The translations under genes and the position numbers were made by a program. Positions 32,306 through 39,566 of a DNA stretch of 39,566 nt are shown piece by piece. How positions within the stretch are numbered: the stretch's first letter is position 1; each line of letters starts with the position of its first letter. Source of the DNA: Ruminococcus sp. (GTDB lineage: Bacteria > Bacillota > Clostridia > Oscillospirales > Ruminococcaceae); contig NZ_JAEFAJ010000031.1 in assembly GCF_016287535.1 (NCBI RefSeq), positions 1-39,566 on the forward strand. Reading direction: 5' to 3'. The notes under the pieces were generated by a model. It was not told the DNA's origin and searched no databases. It was given only the letters and a program-made list of their open reading frames with translations.

Positions 32306-33424
32306 TTATTTTTTCTTTTTTCTTCCGAGATACTTGAATTCCTTCATAAAACTCTTCCGGCTCACTGTAATTCCTCTAAGCAGTCTGTAAACATAAGCAA
32401 AAGGAATAAGCAGCTTGCTTTTCCTTACCCACGGAACCGAGCCTTCAAGATATCTGACCGGCGGAAAAAAACGGTAAATAAAATACTTCGCCCTTGACCC
32501 TCCGCCTTCGGATTTCATCGCATTTACAACAAAGTTTTCCTGTGTTCCGTAAGTGCCGGACATAACATAATAATCAAGATTTTTTTTATCCTCTGCGGTC
32601 AGCTCCTCCATTGAAAAAACTTTCAGTGAAAGCTCCCTGTTGCTTCGCTCAAAATCAGCAATGCCCATTTTTTCCAGCTCGGCATTCAGGTAATCCCAGT
32701 CAAGGGAATCACCGAACTTCCGGAGGAAAATATACGTATCCGCAAGGGAACGCACTCCTGTACCGCCTCTCGTAAAATGCTTGTATTCATGTGCGAGCAT
32801 AAACAGGTAGAACTCTTCATTGCTGAAATGATATCCGTATTCATTGTCATCATCCTTGATCATTCTTTCCTTGATACTGCTGTAATAATCCGCCATAGCC
32901 CCGACCTGATACTCCATAAACAACTCGCCATGCATCTCAAAATTAAACATGGGTGCTTTCACATATTCGTCAACAGCTACCCGTTCAGCTTTAAGGCTGA
33001 ATCCGAACTCTTTCATGATGCTCCGCACATCACTGCGTCTGCTTATATCAAACAGTATATCATTATCCGACATCTGCCGCATACCGAGCTTGGGATACCA
33101 TTTTTTCAATATGCAGCCTTTGAGCGGCATATACCATATCTTTTCTGTTTCCAGACGATCAAGTATCTTTTTCCTTTCCGCATCAAGAAGAATATTCTTT
33201 CTTACCGCCTTCTCCTTCGCCTGTGTAAACTCATTGTCCTTTATACCAACAGATTCAAGAACATACGCTGTGCAGGCAGTAAGTATATGTTCCTGACAAA
33301 CCTCAAAGAGCTTTTGCAGGTCAAGATCGGCGATACGCTCCTGAGACGGTTTTCTGTTATTTACAGCACAGGCGGTCAGATATATCATATCCTCTGCATT
33401 TTTTCTGAATTCACTCTTTTCCAT
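32306..33424 (-). CDS. Nucleotidyltransferase-like protein (NTP_transf_5 / PF14907 type)
   Basis: The 372 residues have the family core YMPLKGCILKKWYPKLGMRQ then MSDNDILFD (about 98-125), with acidic residues for metal binding, and a conserved FMLAHEYKHFTRGGTGVRSL region (about 210-230). The C-terminal end is very basic (KEFKYLGRKKKK). Members are found in polysaccharide and other loci; the substrate is unknown. GGAGTGA lies 6-7 bases before the ATG. Either it is cargo of element 3, or it belongs to the adjacent surface-polysaccharide genes. Confidence 0.8.
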   Translation of the reverse strand: MEKSEFRKNAEDMIYLTACAVNNRKPSQERIADLDLQKLFEVCQEHILTACTAYVLESVGIKDNEFTQAKEKAVRKNILLDAERKKILDRLETEKIWYMPLKGCILKKWYPKLGMRQMSDNDILFDISRRSDVRSIMKEFGFSLKAERVAVDEYVKAPMFNFEMHGELFMEYQVGAMADYYSSIKERMIKDDDNEYGYHFSNEEFYLFMLAHEYKHFTRGGTGVRSLADTYIFLRKFGDSLDWDYLNAELEKMGIADFERSNRELSLKVFSMEELTAEDKKNLDYYVMSGTYGTQENFVVNAMKSEGGGSRAKYFIYRFFPPVRYLEGSVPWVRKSKLLIPFAYVYRLLRGITVSRKSFMKEFKYLGRKKKK

Positions 33425-33447
33425 TATTTATCACTCCGTTTTGACAA

Positions 33448-33476
33448 ATACAGTATCACACCATAAATCTATGCAT
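33448..33476. other. Candidate right attachment site of element 3
   Basis: ATACAGTATCA (33448-33458) mirrors TGATACAGTAT at 30782-30792 with one mismatch, followed by an 18-base window as at the other sites. The central bases do not match those of 30764-30781, so this is only a candidate. Confidence 0.3.
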
Positions 33477-33510
33477 AAAAATGATATTTATTGCCATTCA
33501 GTTTATGTTT

Positions 33511-33539
33511 AGTATATCACACCGGACAGTAAAAATCAA
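33511..33539 (-). promoter_or_regulatory. Promoter of the nucleotidyltransferase-recombinase 3 operon
   Basis: TTGATT (33534-33539), 17 bases, TATACT (33511-33516) on the minus strand, directly after the galE terminator. If element 3 ends at 33467, the promoter lies outside the element and would read into it. Confidence 0.75.
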
Positions 33540-33549
33540 GCAAAAGAAA

Positions 33550-33569
33550 ACTCGGACGATCGTCCGAGT
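33550..33569 (-). terminator. Terminator of galE
   Basis: A perfect 20-base palindrome ACTCGGACGATCGTCCGAGT is followed by TTTCTTTTG on the minus strand, seven bases after the galE stop. Confidence 0.9.
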
Positions 33570-33575
33570 CAAGTA

Positions 33576-34595
33576 TCACTTTTTATATCCGTCAGGATTA
33601 TTCTTCTGCCAGTTCCATGAATCGCGGCACATATCCTCAAGAGTTTTTTCAGTCTTCCAGCCAAGCACCTTCCATGCCTTATCGGCATTTGCATAGCACT
33701 CGGCAAGATCGCCCTCACGTCTTGCACCGTATACATGATTGACCTTTATATTATTGACCTTCTCGAAGGTGTCAACTATCTCAGTTACGCTGTACGGAGT
33801 GCCGGTGCCGAGATTGAATATCTCAACACAGTTATGTCCGAGTATATAGTCGATAGCCTTTACGTGTCCCTTGGCAAGATCCACCACATGGATATAGTCA
33901 CGGGTGCAGGTACCGTCATGAGTAGGATAATCATTGCCGAAAATTGTAAGGCATTCACGCTTTCCTACTGCGACCTGAGACACATAAGGCATAAGGTTGT
34001 TAGGAATACCCTGCGGGTCCTCTCCTATCATACCGGATTCATGGGCACCGATAGGATTGAAATATCTAAGCAGTATAACAGAAAGCTCCCTGTCAGCCTT
34101 TGCGGCGTCCTCAAAGATCTGCTCCATCATTGACTTTGTCCAGCCATAAGGATTAGTGCAGGCACCGCGGGGCATTGTTTCCAGATACGGCACAGGATTC
34201 GCCTCACCGTAAACAGTTGCGCTTGAGGAGAATATAATGTTCTTTACGCCGTATTTCTCCATATTTTCAAGGAGAGAAAGAGTAGTGTCGATATTGTTGC
34301 GATAATACATAACAGGCTTCTGAACAGACTCACCAACAGCCTTGAGACCTGCAAAATGGATGACCGCATCTATCCTGTTCTCTTTGAAAACTTCTGCAAG
34401 TTTTGCGGTATCCTTGATATCAAGCTCATATAACTTAACATTTCTGCCTGTTATTTTTTCAACACGCCTTATAGCTTCCGGCGAACTGTTTGAGTAATTG
34501 TCCGCAACTATAACATCATAGCCCGCGTTCAAGAGCTCAACTGCTGTGTGTGAACCGATATATCCGGCTCCGCCTGCCAAAAGAATTGATGCCAT
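33576..34595 (-). CDS. galE: UDP-glucose 4-epimerase
   Basis: It interconverts UDP-glucose and UDP-galactose with bound NAD. The 339 residues show GGAGYIGSHTAVELL, DIKDTAKLAEVF, IHFAGLKAVGESVQKP, FSSSATVYGE (Ser/Thr of the triad) and the catalytic Tyr-x-x-x-Lys in NPYGWTKSMMEQ, then YIHVVDLAKGHVKA. GAGGT lies before the ATG. It supplies UDP-galactose for surface glycans encoded nearby. Confidence 0.96.
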   Translation of the reverse strand: MASILLAGGAGYIGSHTAVELLNAGYDVIVADNYSNSSPEAIRRVEKITGRNVKLYELDIKDTAKLAEVFKENRIDAVIHFAGLKAVGESVQKPVMYYRNNIDTTLSLLENMEKYGVKNIIFSSSATVYGEANPVPYLETMPRGACTNPYGWTKSMMEQIFEDAAKADRELSVILLRYFNPIGAHESGMIGEDPQGIPNNLMPYVSQVAVGKRECLTIFGNDYPTHDGTCTRDYIHVVDLAKGHVKAIDYILGHNCVEIFNLGTGTPYSVTEIVDTFEKVNNIKVNHVYGARREGDLAECYANADKAWKVLGWKTEKTLEDMCRDSWNWQKNNPDGYKK

Positions 34596-34633
34596 ATTAT
34601 GTACCTCTTTTTCTGTTATTCTTAAAGCACTTG

Positions 34634-36205
34634 TCAGTGCTTTTTCTTCTGTTTTTTGGAAGCTGCTGTTTTTACGCCTTCAGGTTCTTCAAGCTCCTGC
34701 CTGTACTTCTTTGCATCCTTCATAAAGCTCCATATCATAACTATCATGATTATACCGATCGGGAACGCGGAAATAATGCTTACTGACTGGATATTGTTCA
34801 TTGAGCTTTCCGAGAATACAAGAGCTATCGGAAGAACGATAAGCAGTATGCACCATAAAAGCTCTATGAACTTATTTGGGTGCTCGTCTTCGCCAAGATT
34901 CTTATAGCTGTAGCATGAAGCGGTATATGCGATCGAATCAAATGATGTTGAATAGAACGCTATCATAGTCAGCACCACTACTACCAGTATGAACTTGCCG
35001 CACGGCATTGTATCTATTATATTGAGTATAAGCTCATACAGATCGCCGCTGTCATTATACTGCTGTATAAAGTCTGCTTTTTCTGCAGCCTGTAAACCAA
35101 GTGAATAGTTTCCGAGAACGATGAAGCTTACGATAGTTGAACCTACACCGAAAATATAGCCTCCGAGAAGTGTCTGCTTTACCGTTCTGCCTCTTGAGAT
35201 ATTGCCTATAAAGAAAGGCGCGGCAATACACCATACCATCCAGTATGCCCAGTAATAGATAGTCCAGTCCTGCGGGAAATTGTTTTCACGCACAGGATCA
35301 CAGTATGTGGACAGCTCAATAAAATTCTGGAACATTTTACCGAGTGACTGGAATCCGTTTTCTATAATGAATCTTCCCTGACCGCCGATCAGAAGTATGA
35401 AGATCAGCAATCCGAAGAACATGAATATACACGTCTTCGCAAGTATGCTTATTCCCTTGAAACCATGAAGGACAGCATACGTATATACCGCACAGGTTAT
35501 GAGCAGTATGATGATCGTAACAGCGGTACGGCTTATCGTGATACCGAACAGCTTGACTATTATACTTGCCATAAGGGGCGTTGCAACACTGAAAGTAGTA
35601 GCTGTTCCGGCAAGCAGCGCAAAAAGTGCAAAGAGATCAATAACTCTGCCGAGAAGTCCGTCAGCGTGTTTTCCGATAACAGGACGACAGGCTTCCGAAT
35701 ATCTCTGACGGCTTCTCTTTCTTACATGAAGCATAAATCCGAACGCAACAGCAAGTACAAGATAAAAAGCCCATGGGATAAAACTCCAGTGGAACAGAGG
35801 AAATACACCTGCCCACTCAGTTATGGGACCGAGATCAGCAACATGAGGATTAGTTGCATACATTACCCATTCCGCGAATGAATAGAAAAGGATGTCTGCG
35901 GCAAGTCCGCAGGTAAACATCATGCTTCCCCACGCAAAAAAAGAATACTTAGGCTTTTCATGCGGCTCACCGAGAACGATGTCGCCGTACTTTGAGAATG
36001 AAAGGTAAATGGATATTACCAGGACTCCGACGCCCATTGCAAGATAGTACAATCCAAGCGTATCTCCGAAGAAATAACGCACATCGCTGATAACTTCATT
36101 TGATTTTTCTGGAAATGCAAAAAGGATTCCGGCTAATGTCATAATAATGATAAATGGTGCGAGTGTGATCAGCCAGTCAATCTTTCCTTTAGATGATGAC
36201 TTCAT
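34634..36205 (-). CDS. BCCT-family transporter (probable choline uptake)
   Basis: The 523 residues have about twelve membrane helices. BCCT features include the Trp-rich segment TIYYWAYWMVWCIAAPFFIG (helix 8 signature region) and GLAADILFYSFAEW. The C-terminus is highly basic (KKQKKKH). The gene overlaps the LicC-like gene upstream by 17 bases, which ties it to phosphocholine synthesis, so choline is a better guess than betaine or carnitine. GGAG lies before the ATG. Confidence 0.9.
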   Translation of the reverse strand: MKSSSKGKIDWLITLAPFIIIMTLAGILFAFPEKSNEVISDVRYFFGDTLGLYYLAMGVGVLVISIYLSFSKYGDIVLGEPHEKPKYSFFAWGSMMFTCGLAADILFYSFAEWVMYATNPHVADLGPITEWAGVFPLFHWSFIPWAFYLVLAVAFGFMLHVRKRSRQRYSEACRPVIGKHADGLLGRVIDLFALFALLAGTATTFSVATPLMASIIVKLFGITISRTAVTIIILLITCAVYTYAVLHGFKGISILAKTCIFMFFGLLIFILLIGGQGRFIIENGFQSLGKMFQNFIELSTYCDPVRENNFPQDWTIYYWAYWMVWCIAAPFFIGNISRGRTVKQTLLGGYIFGVGSTIVSFIVLGNYSLGLQAAEKADFIQQYNDSGDLYELILNIIDTMPCGKFILVVVVLTMIAFYSTSFDSIAYTASCYSYKNLGEDEHPNKFIELLWCILLIVLPIALVFSESSMNNIQSVSIISAFPIGIIMIVMIWSFMKDAKKYRQELEEPEGVKTAASKKQKKKH

Positions 36206-36917
36206 TTTTCAATACTCCTTTGTAACTTTTATCGATATCTATCAGTTCCTCAATGCTGTCCACTTCAATAATATCGCCTTTTTTCATCGGCATGATCCCA
36301 AGCTCATACTCTTCGGGATAAACGAACATGGCAATGTCGTCCCAGTAGAGCTGTCTTTTACTCTCGTCGGCAAACGCCTCTTCCAGATGCTTTCTGAGCC
36401 TTTTACCATCAGCCCTGCTCCAGCGGGAAATACTGTAGAGCTGCCATCCGTGCTTTCCGCCGCAGCGGCTGCAGCCAGTGACAATACCGTCCCTGACCGT
36501 CATGAGCCACTCATCTGTTTCATCGTCAGTCCACACTGCGTTATACCCTGACCTTTCAAATTCAGGTCTGAGTATCTCATCATTGTAGATTATCTGATCG
36601 CCGTCAAGTATTATCGAATTCTCTATGTGTTCCCTTGCCACATAAAGAGACGATATATTATTGCAGACATCATAGTAAGGATTCTCTATAAGTTTAAGTC
36701 CCTCATATTCTCTTTCGAGGTCTTTAAACTGTTCTTTAAGATATCCAACTACCACAAATATCTCCTTTATCCCATTATGATGAAGCCCTTGTATCACAGT
36801 ATCTATCATCCTTACGCCATTGACACTTACAAGAGGCTTAGGCGTTTTATACGTGATGGGTCTCATTCTGTTTCCGAGACCTGCTGCCATGATCACAGCG
36901 CGTTCAACATAGTTCAT
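36189..36917 (-). CDS. licC: LicC-like nucleotidyltransferase (phosphocholine cytidylyltransferase type)
   Basis: The 242 residues carry VIMAAGLGNRMRPITYKTPK (NTP-binding, catalytic Arg/Lys), VNGVRMIDTVIQGL, NISSLYVARE and ILDGDQIIYND (metal-binding Asp). The type converts phosphocholine and CTP to CDP-choline for decorating glycans. It is one of two such domains in this operon; the other is in the fusion upstream. AGGAG lies 8 bases before the ATG. Confidence 0.85.
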   Translation of the reverse strand: MNYVERAVIMAAGLGNRMRPITYKTPKPLVSVNGVRMIDTVIQGLHHNGIKEIFVVVGYLKEQFKDLEREYEGLKLIENPYYDVCNNISSLYVAREHIENSIILDGDQIIYNDEILRPEFERSGYNAVWTDDETDEWLMTVRDGIVTGCSRCGGKHGWQLYSISRWSRADGKRLRKHLEEAFADESKRQLYWDDIAMFVYPEEYELGIMPMKKGDIIEVDSIEELIDIDKSYKGVLKNEVII

Positions 36918-36939
36918 TTTCTATTTCTCCTTTTCAGGA

Positions 36940-38487
36940 TTATTCCTCTGATGCGATCCTGAAATACTCCTTCGCGTATCGGTATTGACAAAGTGAATAT
37001 TCGCCGAATTCCACACCGAGATCCAGCTTGTATTCGCACCAGTTGCTCCAAAGCAGTCCACAAGCAGCGATATAGCAGTATATCTTTTTCCTTACCGCGC
37101 CGCTGCAGTTGTTTTCAAAATAAATATCTATAAGACGGTCTACCTGTTCCCTGTCATAAAGGGCATAAATACAGAACATCGCAATATCCACATGAGAATC
37201 CTGCATCGCGGAGTATTCCCAGTCTATCAGACGCACATCATCGCCTGTAAAAAGGAAATTGTCAGGTACGGCATCTATATGCGTCAGACACTCATCTTTG
37301 GGCTGAGAATCAATATATTTCTTCAGGAGCAATACTCCTTCCTTGGTTTTTTCATAATCCTTATATATAGATCTGTCATGTTTCCAAAGTGATTCATAGA
37401 AATCTATTTTCTCAAAGATATCAAATCTGTGTCCAACTGAAAGTTTTAAATTATGGAAAGCTCTCAGCTTCTCCATGCATTTTACAAGATCGTCATAATT
37501 ATCAGGATCACATACTCTTGCGTCTTCAATGAACTTGGTTATTTTATATCCGTTTGAAGGGTCTATATATGTGATCTCATCACATATTCCGGTCCCGTTT
37601 ATAAGATTGTATACCTCTGCTTCTTCTTTACGGTTAATGAGCCTGTCAGTTCCTTCACCGGGAATACGCATTATATACCTGCTTCCATTGCAGTTAAACA
37701 GAAACGACCTGTTGGTCATTCCTTTTTTCAGAACGGTTATATCAGTTATTTCAGCCTGCTCGGCATCAAGCACCTTGCAGATTGTCAGGATCGCATCTGA
37801 TTTGAGCTGATCGGAATGCTCGTCAAGCTCCCTCAGCTGTTCATAGGTATTAATCTCAACATACTGTGCCGAATGGACAACTTTTGCTTTGATTCTCATC
37901 CTGTCATTCTCTATAAGAGCCTGTTCCCAAAAGCTGTCATCATATACAGGATCGCTGCAAAGCTGTTCTATTTCCCCGACCAGCCACTTTGCATCTTCTT
38001 CAGCTATATATGATATTCCGATCATACCGTTTCCTGCGGAATTTTTACCAATAACATTAAGGTGATTTTTTCTGTTAAGTCTCAGGATACTGTCATCATC
38101 CACAAGATCATTCACCATGTACCATGACTCGTTATATTCCTCAATAAACGGGTTTTCGCCGCACCAGACATCACATGGAATGATGAAGCTGTTTCCTAAA
38201 TGCTTTTCCGCGAGTCTCAGGCTGTGAAGATTGTTTTTTTCCATATAATGCCTGTTAACGATGAGCTTGACATTGTATTTGTCAACGAGATATTCATATT
38301 CCTCTTTCATAAAGCCGACAACTATGTATATCTCCCTTATATCTGCTTCATGCAGCTGACAGATAAGTCTTTCTACAAGCGGTTCATCATTGACCCTGAG
38401 CATTCCTTTTGTATACATGGTATTGATAGGGACCATTCTCATTCCGAATCCTGCTGCAAGTATTATTGCATTTTTTCCGACATTCAC
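36940..38487 (-). CDS. LicC-LicA fusion: nucleotidyltransferase plus choline kinase-like domain
   Basis: About 515 residues. Residues 1-225 form a LicC-type transferase (AIILAAGFGMRMVPINTMYT, NNLHSLRLAEKHLG, FIIPCDVWC). Residues 230-515 form an APH/choline kinase fold (KGMTNRSFLF, YIMRIPGEGTDRLINRKEEA, LTHIDAVPDNFL for the Brenner loop, RLIDWEYSAMQDSHVDIAMF for the metal site). One chain could phosphorylate choline and activate it. The start is probably GTG 38485-38487: AAGGA lies 6 bases before it, whereas the ATG at 38493 directly abuts that site. It is first in a three-gene unit with licC and the transporter. Confidence 0.88.
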   Translation of the reverse strand: MNVGKNAIILAAGFGMRMVPINTMYTKGMLRVNDEPLVERLICQLHEADIREIYIVVGFMKEEYEYLVDKYNVKLIVNRHYMEKNNLHSLRLAEKHLGNSFIIPCDVWCGENPFIEEYNESWYMVNDLVDDDSILRLNRKNHLNVIGKNSAGNGMIGISYIAEEDAKWLVGEIEQLCSDPVYDDSFWEQALIENDRMRIKAKVVHSAQYVEINTYEQLRELDEHSDQLKSDAILTICKVLDAEQAEITDITVLKKGMTNRSFLFNCNGSRYIMRIPGEGTDRLINRKEEAEVYNLINGTGICDEITYIDPSNGYKITKFIEDARVCDPDNYDDLVKCMEKLRAFHNLKLSVGHRFDIFEKIDFYESLWKHDRSIYKDYEKTKEGVLLLKKYIDSQPKDECLTHIDAVPDNFLFTGDDVRLIDWEYSAMQDSHVDIAMFCIYALYDREQVDRLIDIYFENNCSGAVRKKIYCYIAACGLLWSNWCEYKLDLGVEFGEYSLCQYRYAKEYFRIASEE

Positions 38488-38550
38488 TGGCATTCCTTCT
38501 TTTCGTTTTATTATTCAGAAAGTAGCATAAACAAGTATTAGATATTTATA

Positions 38551-38577
38551 AATAAAGCCTCTTCAAGAGGCTTTATT
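38551..38577 (-). terminator. Terminator of the rfb genes
   Basis: AATAAAGCCTCT-TGA-AGAGGCTTTATT, a 12-bp perfect stem, starts right after the rfbC stop. It separates the rfb genes from the lic unit. Confidence 0.88.
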
Positions 38578-38578
38578 T

Positions 38579-39187
38579 TCAGAACCTGAAAGTATTACCA
38601 AGGGTATCCCACTTCTTGTCCTTATCGGAAAGATTGAGCTTTGTTCCATCCGCGAGAGAATATCCCTCACTGTCAGCGCTGCCTTTATATTCACCTGTGA
38701 GCTCAGGCCACTCTATCCCTATTGACGGATCGTTCCATGCAAGTCCGCCCTCGTCGTTGGCATGATAGAAATCATCACACTTGTAGCAGAACTCTGCCAC
38801 ATCAGTGAGCACGAGGAAACCGTGTGCAAATCCCTTTGGTATCAGGAACTGCTTCTTGTTTTCCTCGGTGAGTTCAACTCCGTACCACTTTCCGTAGGTC
38901 GCGCTTCCGCTTCTGAGGTCGACCGCTACGTCGAACACTCTTCCCTTTATAACACGCACCAGCTTTGTCTGAGGGTACTGCTTCTGGAAGTGCAGTCCTC
39001 TCAGCACTCCCTTTGTGGAGCAGCTCTGGTTGTCCTGCACAAATACGATATCAATGCCGGCTTCTTCCATATCTCTCTGGCTGTAGGTCTCCATGAAATA
39101 GCCTCGGCTGTCTCCATGTACAGCAGGAGTTATTACACAAAGGCCTTCGATCCCGCCGACATTTTTCTCAACTGTTATCTGTCCCAT
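38579..39187 (-). CDS. rfbC: dTDP-4-dehydrorhamnose 3,5-epimerase
   Basis: The third step of dTDP-L-rhamnose synthesis. The 202 residues carry DSRGYFMETYSQRDMEEAGI, FVQDNQSCSTKGVLRGLHFQ (catalytic His), VIKGRVFDVAVDLR, IPKGFAHGFLVLTD and a Tyr region (FCYKCDDFYH). The start at ATG 39185-39187 follows GGAG by 8 bases and overlaps the stop of the rfbD relic by one base. Confidence 0.95.
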   Translation of the reverse strand: MGQITVEKNVGGIEGLCVITPAVHGDSRGYFMETYSQRDMEEAGIDIVFVQDNQSCSTKGVLRGLHFQKQYPQTKLVRVIKGRVFDVAVDLRSGSATYGKWYGVELTEENKKQFLIPKGFAHGFLVLTDVAEFCYKCDDFYHANDEGGLAWNDPSIGIEWPELTGEYKGSADSEGYSLADGTKLNLSDKDKKWDTLGNTFRF

Positions 39188-39372
39188 TACCGTATCTCCT
39201 TTAAATATCTTGCAAGTGCGTCCTGCCATGCAGCACAGCGTATGACAATATCAGATTTTATCTCTGATATCGCCTTATCAACTGCTTTCACGTCTGTTAT
39301 ATCAAGCTTAACATAGAGATATTTTGTATCACAGACTCGCTGTCCGCCCACGCCTGTGAGGAATGCTTTCAT
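39187..39372 (-). pseudogene. rfbD: rfbD relic with in-frame internal deletions (dTDP-4-dehydrorhamnose reductase)
   Basis: Only 61 residues remain of a normal 280-300. The start MKAFLTGVGGQ is the NAD(P)-binding N-terminus. DITDVKAVDKAISEIKSDIV then IRCAAW is the Rossmann region near residues 40-65 of a full enzyme. The rest, WQDALARYLKEIR, matches the C-terminal tail of the family. Two in-frame deletions have therefore removed the first helix region and about 200 residues of the catalytic body, while leaving the reading frame and coupling to rfbC intact. It cannot be a reductase. Confidence 0.8.
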
Positions 39373-39375
39373 TCC

Positions 39376-39566
39376 TCACACCTCTGCACGGTTTCCGTAC
39401 ATTTTCTCATAGTAGTTCTGATACTCGCCGCTGATGATAGTCTCCCACCACTCGCGGTTCTCAAGGTACCACTTGATAGTCTTCTTTATGCCGTCCTCGA
39501 ACTTTGTCTCAGGCAGCCAGCCAAGCTCGTTGTGTATCTTTGTAGGGTCTATTGCGTAGCGCATAT
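39376..39566 (-). CDS. rfbB: dTDP-glucose 4,6-dehydratase, C-terminal end (runs off the window)
   Basis: RYAIDPTKIHNELGWLPETK, FEDGIKKTIKWYLENREWWE and the tail YYEKMYGNRAEV are the C-terminal region of RfbB. The catalytic part lies beyond the right edge. The stop is 3 bases before the rfbD relic start, so the genes form one unit. Confidence 0.93.
   Translation of the reverse strand, partial: MRYAIDPTKIHNELGWLPETKFEDGIKKTIKWYLENREWWETIISGEYQNYYEKMYGNRAEV

Larger units (their letters stand above)
30773..33467 (-). mobile_element. Element 3: probable third intervening element, far end uncertain
   Basis: Recombinase 3 ends at 30811. Applying the 38-39 base spacing of the other two elements puts its crossover at 30772/30773, inside the first cotJC codons. 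An inner arm TGATACAGTATCCATG begins 9 bases away, as expected. An inverted partner (ATACAGTATCA, 10 of 11) lies at 33448-33458, which would make a 2,695-bp element holding recombinase 3 and the nucleotidyltransferase gene. However, no shared core is evident, and the joined sequence does not recover a cotJC start, so the true far end may instead lie beyond 39566. Confidence 0.45.

Noticed and set aside
33441..33530. The missing cotJC start codons just upstream of the nucleotidyltransferase gene
   Set aside because: I joined the candidate arm at 33448 to the N-terminal piece in several registers; all give a stop or no start codon and nothing like M-x-x-Y-E-K-K. Kept only as a candidate attachment site.
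1..39566. CRISPR arrays, rRNA, tRNA or transposase genes
   Set aside because: I saw no regularly spaced direct repeats, no rRNA or tRNA consensus arms and no DDE or IS200-type transposase; the only recombination genes are the three serine recombinases.

Overview
The window looks like chromosome of a cellulolytic, anaerobic Ruminococcus (Oscillospiraceae). The evidence is two dockerin-bearing, threonine-linked cellulosomal glycoside hydrolases (GH9 and GH26), retained sporulation genes (spoIIR, cotJC), a four-subunit 2-oxoacid:ferredoxin oxidoreductase beside a phenylacetate-CoA ligase, and consensus Firmicutes promoters and GGAGG ribosome binding sites. The species is inferred from gene content only.

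Layout. 1-2200: 5' end of infC with its leader, spoIIR, and an unidentified membrane protein. 2236-9036: ftsH and a GH26-GH9 dockerin operon. 9255-10460: a BspA-type leucine-rich-repeat protein and a probable small RNA. 10628-33500: a nest of three large serine recombinases built into one spore-coat gene, cotJC (below). 33576-39566: cell-surface genes, comprising galE, a phosphocholine (lic-type) set of BCCT transporter and two LicC-like enzymes, one fused to a choline kinase, then rfbC, a collapsed rfbD and the end of rfbB.

Main discovery. cotJC (manganese-catalase-like coat protein) is cut into at least three same-strand pieces lying 20 kb apart: the N-terminal piece at 30708-30782, the middle at 13939-14379 and the C-terminal piece at 10628-10724. 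Joining the pieces at short identical cores (GACCTCC and CGCTTCACCG) restores one uninterrupted frame of 198 codons with family-like sequence across both joins (SQLGG|PDGELAAS and QRFGEA|LRLAQDKL). Each interruption has its own large serine recombinase, whose stop codon lies 38-39 bp from the inferred crossover point. The element ends carry inverted arms 9 bp from that point; for element 2 they match at 15 of 16 bases. Element 1 is 3,224 bp: recombinase, a 56-aa ORF and a TPM/zinc-ribbon membrane protein. Element 2 is 16,334 bp: the whole sulfur/2-oxoacid island plus a recombinase. A third recombinase abuts the 5' side of the N-terminal piece at the same spacing, and the first codons of cotJC are missing there, so a third element is likely; its far end is uncertain. 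The arrangement resembles the skin element of sigK, but stacked in one gene and carrying metabolic cargo.

Element 2 cargo. The genes suggest assimilation of sulfur and of aryl or branched-chain acids: luxS, a class I aminotransferase, phenylacetate-CoA ligase, porGDAB-type oxidoreductase, a LysR regulator, mccA/mccB-like transsulfuration genes, a methyltransferase and a NitT/TauT-type ABC transporter. Three of the transcription units share a TATTGGACA-17-TATAAT promoter architecture, which suggests a local regulon. The methyltransferase-mccB-mccA unit is preceded by a 34-codon leader ORF with three Cys-Cys pairs and a terminator, a candidate cysteine attenuator.
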